Of a stretch of 6,747 bases of DNA, positions 1 to 5,942 are shown piece by piece. Source of the DNA: an uncultured Saprospiraceae bacterium (GTDB taxonomy: Bacteria; Bacteroidota; Bacteroidia; Chitinophagales; Saprospiraceae); NCBI GenBank assembly GCA_938002705.1, contig CALLAG010000100.1:1-6747 (forward strand), in the 5' to 3' direction. The number at the start of each line of letters is the position of its first letter. Within the stretch, counting starts at the first letter, position 1. A program made the position numbers and the translations under genes. The notes beneath the pieces were generated by a model. That model did not search any database, had not been told where the DNA came from, and saw nothing but the letters and a program-made list of their open reading frames with translations.

Positions 1-275
1 GCATACTTCGCTAAGAATGGAAACATCGGTGCTATGAAGCTCATCCAAGTCCCATCGAAGGTCGTGTAGAAAGCATCAAAATACTGCTCCATCTTATAAG
101 CTGTACCCAATGGATCTACAGCCTTAACCATACCTGAGAATATAAATAACACACCACAGAAATTCTGTAATAGTGTCATCAACCAAGACTTATGCTTCTT
201 AAAGCCAAAACCTATAACCAAGGTCAAAATAATAGCGGCTATTCCTATCCTAATAAGTAAAGTAGTCAGCGTCAT
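1..275 (-). CDS. DoxX-like (BT_3928-type) membrane protein, N-terminal part
   Basis: A minus-strand frame opens at ATG 275 and stays open to the left edge, giving 91 residues with the C-terminus outside the window. The first helix (about residues 4-24) is followed by the basic turn FKKHKS, then a second hydrophobic stretch around 32-48. Next comes the segment FSGMVKAVDPLGTAYKMEQY, which is the hallmark of the DoxX-like proteins of Bacteroidota named after BT_3928. In that family the motif sits between the first helices of an integral inner-membrane protein. The biochemical role is not established; DoxX relatives have been linked to redox or oxidative-stress complexes. The gene is divergent from the transporter gene, with about 200 bp between them. 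The family call is firm from the motif; the function is open. Confidence 0.85.
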   Translation of the reverse strand, partial: MTLTTLLIRIGIAAIILTLVIGFGFKKHKSWLMTLLQNFCGVLFIFSGMVKAVDPLGTAYKMEQYFDAFYTTFDGTWMSFIAPMFPFLAKY

Positions 276-374
276 AGTATTGTTTCTTTTTCTTTTAAAG
301 TCTGTTTCTATAGCTAAACATAAAGATTAGCTCATTTACGAACTATACTTAATGCTTCAAATGTAGCAATTGAG

Positions 375-391
375 TATTTTTGGCAAATATA
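375..391. promoter_or_regulatory. Facing TAnnTTTG -7 motifs in the divergent intergenic region
   Basis: TATTTTTG at 375-382 (plus) and TATATTTG at 384-391 (read on minus) both match the Bacteroidota -7 consensus TAnnTTTG and together form an imperfect 17-bp palindrome. The minus motif is well placed for the DoxX-like gene, with a leader of roughly 100 nt; the plus motif could serve the transporter. Neither has a clear -33 TTG element at the usual distance, so this remains a motif match in AT-rich DNA. The rest of 276-480 shows no gene. Confidence 0.3.
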
Positions 392-494
392 CATTATTGA
401 TTTTCTAAATATATATAGCTCAGAATACCTTTTACAAAAATGGATATTCTAAATGCTAATCCTACTAATTGATTGATAATCAAAATCTAATGAT

Positions 495-539
495 CTGTTA
501 ATAGTCATACTCATCATCTGTAATGTTCTGATCGCCATA
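495..539 (+). other. Probable N-terminal extension of the EamA transporter (missing TM1)
   Basis: The transporter frame is open upstream of TTG 540 back to a TAA at 477-479. Codons 495-539 read LLIVILIICNVLIAI, a strongly hydrophobic run that continues into LFRTLPKY. EamA-type proteins of this group normally begin with such a helix, about 23 residues before a KY-type turn. Counting back 23 residues from that KY lands on CTG 495. No ATG, GTG or TTG lies in frame between the stop and 540; ATA 501 is another candidate. The segment is therefore probably translated from an unconventional start. Confidence 0.55.
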
Positions 540-1352
540 TTGTTCAGAACACTACCCAAATACAGCGTCACTAACCTCTACGCCATTGTATTCAACTATA
601 TGACTTGTTTTGTCATGGGTACACTCATACTTGGGCATCTTCCGATAAGTATGGAGACTATCCATATGCCATGGTTTCCGTATGCCCTATTCCTCAGTTT
701 TTGCTTCATCATATTCTTTAACGTCAATGCATTCACGATACAGAAAGTAGGCATGATCGTGACGAGTATATTCCAGAAGCTATCTTTGGTATTCCCAGTG
801 ATGTTAGGTATCGTTTATTTTGGTGAAGATGCCAGCTTCTACAAGTATGCCGGTATCCTCTTATCCATAGTCGCTATAGTACTCATCAATATATCTGACA
901 AGCAAGACTCCGCAGTTCTGGAGAAAATCAAGAAGTACTGGTATTGGCCATTTATCGTATTAGCAGGAAGTGGTCTTATCGAGCTTATCTTATTCTATAT
1001 ACAAGAAACCGAGAAAGTGGTGGATGGAGGATTGGCATTTGTGAGTACGCTGTTTTTTCTTGCAGGATGCTGGGGAGTTATATTTATGTTAGTCACAAGA
1101 CGATTAAACGTCAAGAAGCAAGACGTCATCGCAGGTATCTCCATAGGTCTTCCTAATTTCTTCTCCATATATCTGATTATCTTAGGTCTCGATGTAGGCT
1201 GGGATGGCTCTGTATTGTTTCCGCTTAATAATCTCGGGACCATAGTTGCGACGAGTATTATTGGTATTTTGATATTTAAGGAGAAGCTGATTAGGGCTAA
1301 TTATATTGGGTTAATATGTGCTTTGATTGCTGTGGGGTTGATATCTGTGTAA
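540..1352 (+). CDS. EamA/DMT-superfamily membrane transporter
   Basis: The product is an integral membrane protein of 270 residues from TTG 540. About nine hydrophobic segments can be seen (roughly 13-31, 45-62, 70-92, 103-118, 135-155, 165-187, 197-217, 225-245 and 252-270), in the two-halves arrangement of EamA transporters, which usually have ten. Family-like junctions are VYFGEDASF near residue 92 followed by a helix, and LIFKEKLIRANYIGL near the C-terminus, which matches the E-K-L before the last EamA helix. Members export or import small metabolites; the substrate here cannot be read from sequence. TTG 540 is the first conventional start in frame, but it would remove the first helix, so the true start is probably near 495. 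The yigZ-like gene follows after 13 bp on the same strand, suggesting co-transcription. Confidence 0.82.
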   Translation: MFRTLPKYSVTNLYAIVFNYMTCFVMGTLILGHLPISMETIHMPWFPYALFLSFCFIIFFNVNAFTIQKVGMIVTSIFQKLSLVFPVMLGIVYFGEDASFYKYAGILLSIVAIVLINISDKQDSAVLEKIKKYWYWPFIVLAGSGLIELILFYIQETEKVVDGGLAFVSTLFFLAGCWGVIFMLVTRRLNVKKQDVIAGISIGLPNFFSIYLIILGLDVGWDGSVLFPLNNLGTIVATSIIGILIFKEKLIRANYIGLICALIAVGLISV

Positions 1353-1365
1353 ATAATATAAAATC

Positions 1366-2022
1366 ATGTCAGAAGAAATAGACGGCTACAAAACAATAGA
1401 CACAAGAAGTGAAGGCGAACATAAAGCCAAGAGCAGTAAGTTCATCGGTTATCTGTTTCCTATGAAGGAAGAAGCTGATCTTGTGGATATCCTCCAAGAG
1501 ATCAAATCCATGCACCTTAAGGCAGGGCACCACTGCTACGCCTACAGACTCCGAGATACTAATATATACAGACACAGTGATGATGGAGAACCCTCTGGCA
1601 CTGCTGGCAAACCTATATATAATCAGCTACTCAGCTATGGAATCGTAGATGCATGCTGTGTTGTCGTGAGATACTGGGGAGGTACCAAGCTTGGGACATC
1701 AGGTCTTATATCGGCCTATAAAGAAGGTGCCAGATTGGCCCTTGAGAATGCGACTATTCTCCAGAAGTACGAAGAAGAAAGTCTCGAACTATTCTTCGAC
1801 TACGCCATCATGGGACAACTCATGGAGACACTTAAGAAGCTAAATATCAATATCTCTGAAAAGTCATTTGATAGTACTCCGCGTCTGACGATCACTACGA
1901 GAGCATCCGTAATAGATGATACTATTATCAAGATAAAAGCAGATCTACTCAATAGGTCAGTGGAGGATATTGTCGAGGATGATGTTATTGAGGGGTTGAG
2001 GTTTGGAACTGAAAAGGATTAG
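1366..2022 (+). CDS. yigZ: YigZ/IMPACT (UPF0029) family protein
   Basis: This 218-residue protein has the usual length and two-domain layout of bacterial YigZ. The N-terminal IMPACT/UPF0029 domain (about 15-125) carries the family signatures KSSKFIGYL (22-30), AGHHCYAYR (53-61), DDGEPSGTAGKPI (72-84) and RYWGGTKLGTSGL (102-114). A C-terminal DUF1949-type region (about 138-195) has the expected alpha/beta pattern. YigZ is a cytoplasmic protein of uncertain role; its eukaryotic relative IMPACT binds GCN1 and modulates translational stress signalling, and bacterial members have been proposed to bind nucleic acids or ribosomal components. The start is ATG 1366, 13 bp after the transporter stop, so the pair probably shares a transcript. 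Nothing indicates damage. Confidence 0.93.
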   Translation: MSEEIDGYKTIDTRSEGEHKAKSSKFIGYLFPMKEEADLVDILQEIKSMHLKAGHHCYAYRLRDTNIYRHSDDGEPSGTAGKPIYNQLLSYGIVDACCVVVRYWGGTKLGTSGLISAYKEGARLALENATILQKYEEESLELFFDYAIMGQLMETLKKLNINISEKSFDSTPRLTITTRASVIDDTIIKIKADLLNRSVEDIVEDDVIEGLRFGTEKD

Positions 2023-2120
2023 AATTTCTATTTTTTTATTATTTGCAAGCAACTGTTTTCCATGCTACATAACTACATGTTTAAGAACTTTTCTGTCTCT
2101 ACTTTTCTTTGCATTTTCCT

Positions 2121-2193
2121 CGCCGGAATGGCGTTCATTTTTTTCTATTGAAAAAAAAACGAACCAATGAAGACGATGAATGTCGCCATTCCG
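2121..2193. terminator. Nested dyad with T runs on both strands, possible bidirectional terminator
   Basis: CGGAATGGCG (2124-2133) and CGCCATTCCG (2184-2193) form a perfect 10-bp inverted repeat. TTCAT (2134-2138) pairs with ATGAA (2176-2180) past a 3-nt bulge. Inside, seven T (2138-2144) face nine A (2151-2159). A shorter alternative hairpin, CGCC-ggaat-GGCG (2121-2133), is followed on the plus strand by TTCATTTTTTT, which resembles an intrinsic terminator about 100 nt beyond yigZ. On the minus strand the A run becomes a T run, so the element could act in both directions between convergent genes. The termination role is inferred. Confidence 0.4.
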
Positions 2194-2296
2194 ATCGAAG
2201 CATCGGGAAAAATCCAAGGCTGCAGCTCTCCCGCTTTGCGGTTCTATCACTTAGAGCCTCTCAGCTCTACTCTACGAGATCGTTCTTTCATATTTC
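2157..2296. repeat. Hairpin-bearing intergenic repeat, copy A
   Basis: Copy A begins with AAACGAACC (2157-2165), shared with copy B, and has its best conserved core at 2231-2296. The core holds hairpin CCGC-TTT-GCGG (2231-2241) and hairpin TAGAGC-CTCTCA-GCTCTA (2252-2269). An extra hairpin, CCGAT-CGAAGC-ATCGG (2191-2206), lies upstream. By hand count the core matches copy B at 46 of 66 positions without gaps. No protein can be supported here. It could be a dispersed repeat or part of a structured RNA; the strand is unknown. Confidence 0.55.
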
Positions 2297-2309
2297 TTAA
2301 TGTCAAAAC

Positions 2310-2334
2310 AGCTATCTATAGCTAAACAAGCTTG
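2310..2334. repeat. Two short palindromes between the repeat copies
   Basis: AGCTAT-ct-ATAGCT (2310-2323) is a 6-bp inverted repeat with a 2-bp centre, and CAAGCTTG (2327-2334) is a perfect 8-bp palindrome four bases later. Individually these could be chance in AT-rich DNA. They are recorded because they continue the run of dyads in this gap. Confidence 0.3.
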
Positions 2335-2343
2335 AGAGAATGA

Positions 2344-2385
2344 TCTTAGTTTTGCTAAGAATATTGTGACTAAATGTCACAATAT
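2344..2385. repeat. Adjacent hairpins including a perfect 10-bp dyad
   Basis: TCTTAG-TTTTG-CTAAGA (2344-2360) is followed without a gap by ATATTGTGAC-TAAAT-GTCACAATAT (2361-2385), whose 10-bp arms are perfectly complementary around a 5-nt loop. Neither is followed by a T run on either strand, so they are not classical intrinsic terminators. The second looks like a protein-binding dyad or a stable RNA hairpin, but it lies between convergent genes, not in front of one. Confidence 0.5.
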
Positions 2386-2388
2386 AAT

Positions 2389-2508
2389 AAACGAACCTCA
2401 TTATCAAATGAGGGTGGGATGGCTTCCCATCCGCTCCGCGGTTCATTCTCTTGGAGTCTCACGACTCCACTCCTCAAGTTCGATCTCTCACCCTTCGGTC
2501 GTCAGACC
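2389..2508. repeat. Hairpin-bearing intergenic repeat, copy B
   Basis: Copy B starts with AAACGAACC (2389-2397). It then holds hairpins CCTCATT-ATCA-AATGAGG (2396-2413), GGATGG-CTTC-CCATCC (2417-2432), CCGC-TCC-GCGG (2431-2441), TGGAGT-CTCACG-ACTCCA (2452-2469) and GGTC-GTCA-GACC (2497-2508). The core 2431-2496 aligns without gaps to 2231-2296, offset exactly 200 bp. The second core stem differs from copy A at two pairs, and both arms changed together (A-T to G-C, C-G to T-A), so pairing is preserved. The open frames crossing this stretch look like translated repeat and have no family features. Confidence 0.55.
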
Positions 2509-2568
2509 AGCATACGGCAGACAGGCACGGCCATTGTTTTTAACGCTATAAATAACTGATTTGCCTAA

Positions 2569-2584
2569 AATGGCTAAGGCCATT
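2569..2584 (-). terminator. Possible terminator of the LptF/G-like gene
   Basis: AATGGC-TAAG-GCCATT is a 6-bp stem with a 4-nt loop. Read on the minus strand it lies about 57 nt beyond the permease stop and is followed by TTTTAGG. The T run is only four long (six counting the stem end), so it would be a weak intrinsic terminator. Confidence 0.35.
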
Positions 2585-2641
2585 AAAAGCTTGTGCTCTA
2601 TTCAAAGTTAGCTTTAGACCAGAATCCTTTTTTCAGTAATT

Positions 2642-4183
2642 CTACCTACCAAAAACCTTAATCCTCAATTCTATAAACTTATCCTTTACAAAAGAAAAGT
2701 TAGAATCTCTTAATGCCATGATGGTTATGATCAATGCAACAGGCCCTAATATGATATTGGACAGCCAGCCAGCCATTATGGGATTCATAGCATTAGAGGT
2801 CGTCAGCTTGTCTCCCATCATATCGATGACTATAAATAACATAAAGAATATAATAGCTATCAGCAATGGATATCCATATCCGCCCTTCCTCACAATGCTC
2901 CCAAGTGGTGCACCTATAAATAAGAAAATTATACATATCAGTGCCCATGCGTATATCTGGTGATAACGTAGTATGCAGCGATTCATCTGAGACTGGATGC
3001 TTTTGTTTCTGGCTTCATTCTGACGTATAAGGTCATTACGTTTATTAGATAGATATTTAGAAGCTTTGATGATTGATTTTGCGCTAAGCGTATCGAATGT
3101 CTCTATCAGACTTGTATATTGACTGAGATCTCTAGTGATGTATTGTGTTGCTGGATTAGTGATGGATTTTATGACGTTTCTATTCCGTGTCTTTACTTGC
3201 TCATCTTTTTTGGTTATTGCAGCTTTTACTTTTTCTGGTAGTGGAGAAGCTTCTTCCTTGACTTTAGTATCACTGTAGTCTTTGACCTCAAGTAGATTCT
3301 GAAAATTGGTCACCATCTTACCTGAGTTAGTCAGTATCTGATTATCAAAGGAATCTATAGTGACGAGTAGTTGCTTAGCATTAAGTAAGTCATGCTCTCT
3401 TCTCGTGATACTAAAGTTCTGAGCTTCCATATCAAAATCTGACATATCAAATACCTTAGTCCAACTCTCAAATTTTGTCCTCAGAAGAGGGTACGTATGC
3501 TTAGACTTATCCGGTGTTTTTTCTACCATCTCCCGATACTGTTCTCCTTTGTCTAATTCCATGACGAAGAGGTTATTCTCTTCTTCAGTATACATAGAAC
3601 CTGACTCCGCAGTCAGTAGACTAAGCTTAGACTTATCATTAGCTGAGTGATCATATATAAGTACGTCTCCTATATCTGATCCGTTAGGATCTATATCTCC
3701 GAACCTGATGACATAGTTCCTAAAGTCTTTGCTGAATACATCTTCTTCAAAACTTAAGCCCAACTTCTGACTCTTGACAGAATTTAATCTTTCTAAAAAA
3801 TTAAAATAGGCTCGCGGCTTCAGATAGTTAGAAGCGAATAGTGAAAATATAGATGTAAATATGGCAAACAAGATACCTCCCAAAAATATCCTGGTCAGAG
3901 AAATACCAGCAGATTTCATACTAGAGAGCTCATAGCGTTCTGCAAGATTACCGAATACCATCACACTTGCTATAAGTATCGTCACGGGTACGGCTTTAGG
4001 TATAATGCTTACGCCAAAATAGAAAAGCAACTCCAAGATAATAGGCAAAGAGATGCCTTTGCCAGCGATATCATCTATATACTTCCATAAGAAAATCATC
4101 AATAGCACAAACTCCGCTACAAAGAACGCCATGATATATGGTGGTATAAAGTCTTTTATGACGAGTTTATCTAATTTCTTCAA
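2642..4183 (-). CDS. LptF/LptG (YjgP/YjgQ) family permease
   Basis: This is an inner-membrane subunit of the lipopolysaccharide transport machine, which with LptB extracts LPS and passes it to the periplasmic bridge. Three N-terminal helices (about 13-34, 54-78, 99-120) include the family segment NLAERYELSSMKSAGIS between helices two and three. A periplasmic region follows, then three C-terminal helices (about 407-425, 432-449, 468-487) with the hallmark FIGAPLGSIVRKGG after the fourth helix. At 513 residues it is about 150 longer than the E. coli proteins; the extra length is a charged, partly helical stretch around 255-400, and long versions are usual in Bacteroidota. The start is TTG 4183, giving MKKLDKLVIKDF, which fits the family N-terminus; there is no in-frame ATG back to the stop at 4211-4213. 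LptF and LptG cannot be told apart here, so no symbol is given. Confidence 0.9.
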   Translation of the reverse strand: MKKLDKLVIKDFIPPYIMAFFVAEFVLLMIFLWKYIDDIAGKGISLPIILELLFYFGVSIIPKAVPVTILIASVMVFGNLAERYELSSMKSAGISLTRIFLGGILFAIFTSIFSLFASNYLKPRAYFNFLERLNSVKSQKLGLSFEEDVFSKDFRNYVIRFGDIDPNGSDIGDVLIYDHSANDKSKLSLLTAESGSMYTEEENNLFVMELDKGEQYREMVEKTPDKSKHTYPLLRTKFESWTKVFDMSDFDMEAQNFSITRREHDLLNAKQLLVTIDSFDNQILTNSGKMVTNFQNLLEVKDYSDTKVKEEASPLPEKVKAAITKKDEQVKTRNRNVIKSITNPATQYITRDLSQYTSLIETFDTLSAKSIIKASKYLSNKRNDLIRQNEARNKSIQSQMNRCILRYHQIYAWALICIIFLFIGAPLGSIVRKGGYGYPLLIAIIFFMLFIVIDMMGDKLTTSNAMNPIMAGWLSNIILGPVALIITIMALRDSNFSFVKDKFIELRIKVFGR

Positions 4184-4347
4184 GAGTACAAGTATCTGAT
4201 AATCTGTTATTTATAAAATAATAAATATAATCTGTAACAATATACAGCCCCCTACCGTCAATCTGATATGAATCATACGTAAATGTAGAAACTGTAAAGA
4301 ACCGCTAAGATATTATGTCTAATGATAGAACGATCTTAATGGATAGT

Positions 4348-4356
4348 TATATTTTG
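4348..4356 (+). promoter_or_regulatory. Possible -7 element for the sigma-factor operon
   Basis: TATATTTTG is one base away from the TAnnTTTG consensus and lies about 35 bp before the ATG of the sigma gene, leaving a short leader. No TTG is seen at the -33 distance. The operon might instead use a promoter recognised by its own sigma factor. The remaining 4184-4347 stretch holds no gene; the only other point is ATAATCTGT repeated at 4199-4207 and 4227-4235. Confidence 0.22.
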
Positions 4357-4391
4357 GCAGAACAATACAATAGACACACAGATTCCAAGCA

Positions 4392-4892
4392 ATGCAGGTC
4401 AAAGAATTCAACATATTAGTAGGTAGACTCAAGGATAAGATGTATCGCATCGCTTATCGTGTGGTAAAAAATGAGGAAGAAGCTCAAGATGTAGTCCAAG
4501 ATACACTGGTCAAAGTATGGAAGATCAGAGAGAAACTTGCCGATATAGAGAACGTAGATGCTTACTGTATGATGATAACAAGGAATATCGGTATAGATAA
4601 AATACGAAGCAGAAAGATGGATACAACAGATATAAGCGAGCAGTACGACCTGAAATCAAGTGCTCCAGATCCAGAGAGACTATCGATAGTAAGAGATGAG
4701 CTTAGAATAGTCAGAGCCATCATACAGGAACTACCTGAGAATCACAGAACGGTGTTAGAACTAAGAGATATAGAGGGACATTCTTATAAAGAGATAGCTG
4801 AGATGACGGGATATAATCTCGACAAAGTCAAAGTATACCTGCATCGAGCAAGATTAAAATTAAGAGAACAATTAAACATTCAAGTCATATGA
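4392..4892 (+). CDS. ECF-type RNA polymerase sigma-70 factor
   Basis: The 166-residue product is the usual size for an extracytoplasmic-function sigma factor, having regions 2 and 4 only. Region 2 (about 8-75) includes AQDVVQDTLVKVWKIRE (31-47), the core-RNA-polymerase and -10 contact area, and AYCMMITRNIGIDKIRSR (57-74). Region 4 (about 105-160) has LPENHRTVLELRDIEGHSYK (114-133) leading into the -35-binding helix-turn-helix, ending at YLHRARLKLREQL (149-161). It redirects RNA polymerase to a small regulon, normally under a partner anti-sigma factor. The start ATG 4392 gives a full region 2. The stop overlaps the next start in an ATGA, indicating translational coupling with the membrane protein downstream, its likely regulator. 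Autoregulation is common in this class but not shown here. Confidence 0.94.
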   Translation: MQVKEFNILVGRLKDKMYRIAYRVVKNEEEAQDVVQDTLVKVWKIREKLADIENVDAYCMMITRNIGIDKIRSRKMDTTDISEQYDLKSSAPDPERLSIVRDELRIVRAIIQELPENHRTVLELRDIEGHSYKEIAEMTGYNLDKVKVYLHRARLKLREQLNIQVI

Positions 4893-5362
4893 GACCTACA
4901 ATAGATCAGCTTATTCAGAAATACTGGGATGGAGAATCCACCCTCGCTGAAGAAAAGCAATTGAAGGATTATTTTAACTCAGGAGCCGTCGATGATGCCC
5001 ATATGTCATTAGCTCCGATGTTCAGATATTATAGATCAGAATCTGAGATAACGACTGACTTCGTACCAGACTTAAGCTTTACTCAAGAGTCAAAGCCCAA
5101 AGTAAGATACTTGATACCTAAGATAATGGGTATAGCTGCGTCTCTCCTACTCTTGCTGACGGTAACATACCAGCAACTGGACATGGACGACACAAGCTAC
5201 AACAACAAATACACGGAAGTAGAAAATCCCGACGAAGCACTCGCTATAGCGATAGAAGCTCTCGGCTTTCTGGGGACCAAATACAAAAAAGGAACGACAC
5301 CTATGTCAAAGGGACTTAAGAATCTCGAGAAGACTGATGTCTTCAACTTTACTAAAAATTAG
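4889..5362 (+). CDS. Single-span membrane protein, putative anti-sigma factor
   Basis: This 157-residue protein is translationally coupled to the sigma gene. Its N-terminal cytoplasmic part begins with IDQLIQKYWDGESTLAEEKQ (5-24) and LKDYF, the helical opening typical of Bacteroidota membrane proteins encoded next to ECF sigma factors. One transmembrane helix lies at about 77-93 (KIMGIAASLLLLLTVTY), followed by a roughly 60-residue periplasmic tail with EALAIAIEALGFLGTKYKKG (116-135). There is no zinc-binding HxxxCxxC motif of classical ZAS anti-sigma factors and no FecR-like domain. The anti-sigma role is inferred from operon position, coupling and topology; no direct domain match is visible. 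It would hold the sigma factor at the membrane until a periplasmic signal arrives. Confidence 0.7.
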   Translation: MRPTIDQLIQKYWDGESTLAEEKQLKDYFNSGAVDDAHMSLAPMFRYYRSESEITTDFVPDLSFTQESKPKVRYLIPKIMGIAASLLLLLTVTYQQLDMDDTSYNNKYTEVENPDEALAIAIEALGFLGTKYKKGTTPMSKGLKNLEKTDVFNFTKN

Positions 5363-5395
5363 AACACATTATTACAACACATTTATCATAGAATT

Positions 5396-5908
5396 ATGAA
5401 ACATATTATCACCATATCATTATTACTCCTTATGGCCTTCTCTGCCTCAGGACAGAATGATGCCATCACTAAGTACTTTGACCAATATAGAGACGACGAT
5501 AGATTTACTATGGTGTCTATCAACAAGAAGATGTTTGAGCTTATCGCAAATGTTGCTGAAGAAGAAGTCGATGATGAGGTTATGGATATGCTCAAAGAAA
5601 TGGACGGCCTCAAAATCCTAACCACAAGCGATAGCCCAAAGCAGTTCTATGATGAAGCCATCGCCAAATTCAACACCCAAGAGTACTCAGAACTGATGAC
5701 AGTCCGAGACAAGAATCAGAATATTAGATTCATGGTCAAAGACACAGATGGTGGCAAAATCGTCGATGAATTACTTCTATTGGTCGGTGGAGAAGAAGAA
5801 TTTGTTATGCTCAGCTTCGTAGGCAAGATCTACCTCAATAAGATAGGCAAGCTGGCTAAGAACATGGATATTGATGGCATAGAACATCTTGAGAAACTTG
5901 ACAAATAA
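5396..5908 (+). CDS. Secreted DUF4252 protein (first copy)
   Basis: A 170-residue protein beginning with a signal peptide (KH, then ITISLLLLMAFSASG), with probable cleavage before Q20. There is no lipobox cysteine, so it should be periplasmic or exported rather than lipid-anchored. The mature part fits the DUF4252 pattern: DAITKYFDQYRDDDRFTMVS near the N-terminus, a central LKEMDGLKILTT, a segment ending in ELMTVRDKNQNIRFMVKD, and a C-terminal LLVGGEEEFVMLSFVGKIYL. It is rich in acidic residues, including the run EEEVDDE. The function of DUF4252 is unknown; these proteins recur beside ECF sigma factors in Bacteroidota. The gene starts 33 bp after the putative anti-sigma gene and belongs to the same operon, so it may be a regulon product or help sense the signal. 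Confidence 0.85.
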   Translation: MKHIITISLLLLMAFSASGQNDAITKYFDQYRDDDRFTMVSINKKMFELIANVAEEEVDDEVMDMLKEMDGLKILTTSDSPKQFYDEAIAKFNTQEYSELMTVRDKNQNIRFMVKDTDGGKIVDELLLLVGGEEEFVMLSFVGKIYLNKIGKLAKNMDIDGIEHLEKLDK

Positions 5909-5942
5909 TCGAAGTACCCGATCACTACATACAACCAAACCC

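Noticed and set aside
2065..2300. Opposed open frames of about 60 codons across copy A and the large dyad
   Set aside because: The frames encode low-quality sequence from poly-A/T tracts and hairpins, lie on both strands of the same DNA and have no recognisable features.
2361..2385. Crp/Fnr operator
   Set aside because: The half sites resemble TGTGA/TCACA, but the spacer is 7 and not 6, and the site lies between convergent genes with no promoter nearby. Kept only as a dyad.
2157..2508. CRISPR array
   Set aside because: There are only two diverged units at 200-bp spacing, with no short identical repeats, no regular spacers and no cas genes.
2366..2559. Two overlapping plus-strand open frames of about 61 codons in the hairpin-rich gap
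   Set aside because: They run through copy B of the repeat, have serine/arginine-rich compositions typical of translated palindromic DNA, overlap each other in different frames and show no family motif.
4306..4338. TAAGAT/ATCTTA inverted repeat before the sigma gene as an operator
   Set aside because: Arms are only 6 bp, separated by 21 bp in AT-rich DNA, so chance is a sufficient explanation.
5889..5942. Longer second DUF4252 protein starting at TTG 5889
   Set aside because: It would put an 18-residue polar stretch before a clear signal peptide and overlap the preceding gene by 20 bp; ATG 5943 fits an exported protein.
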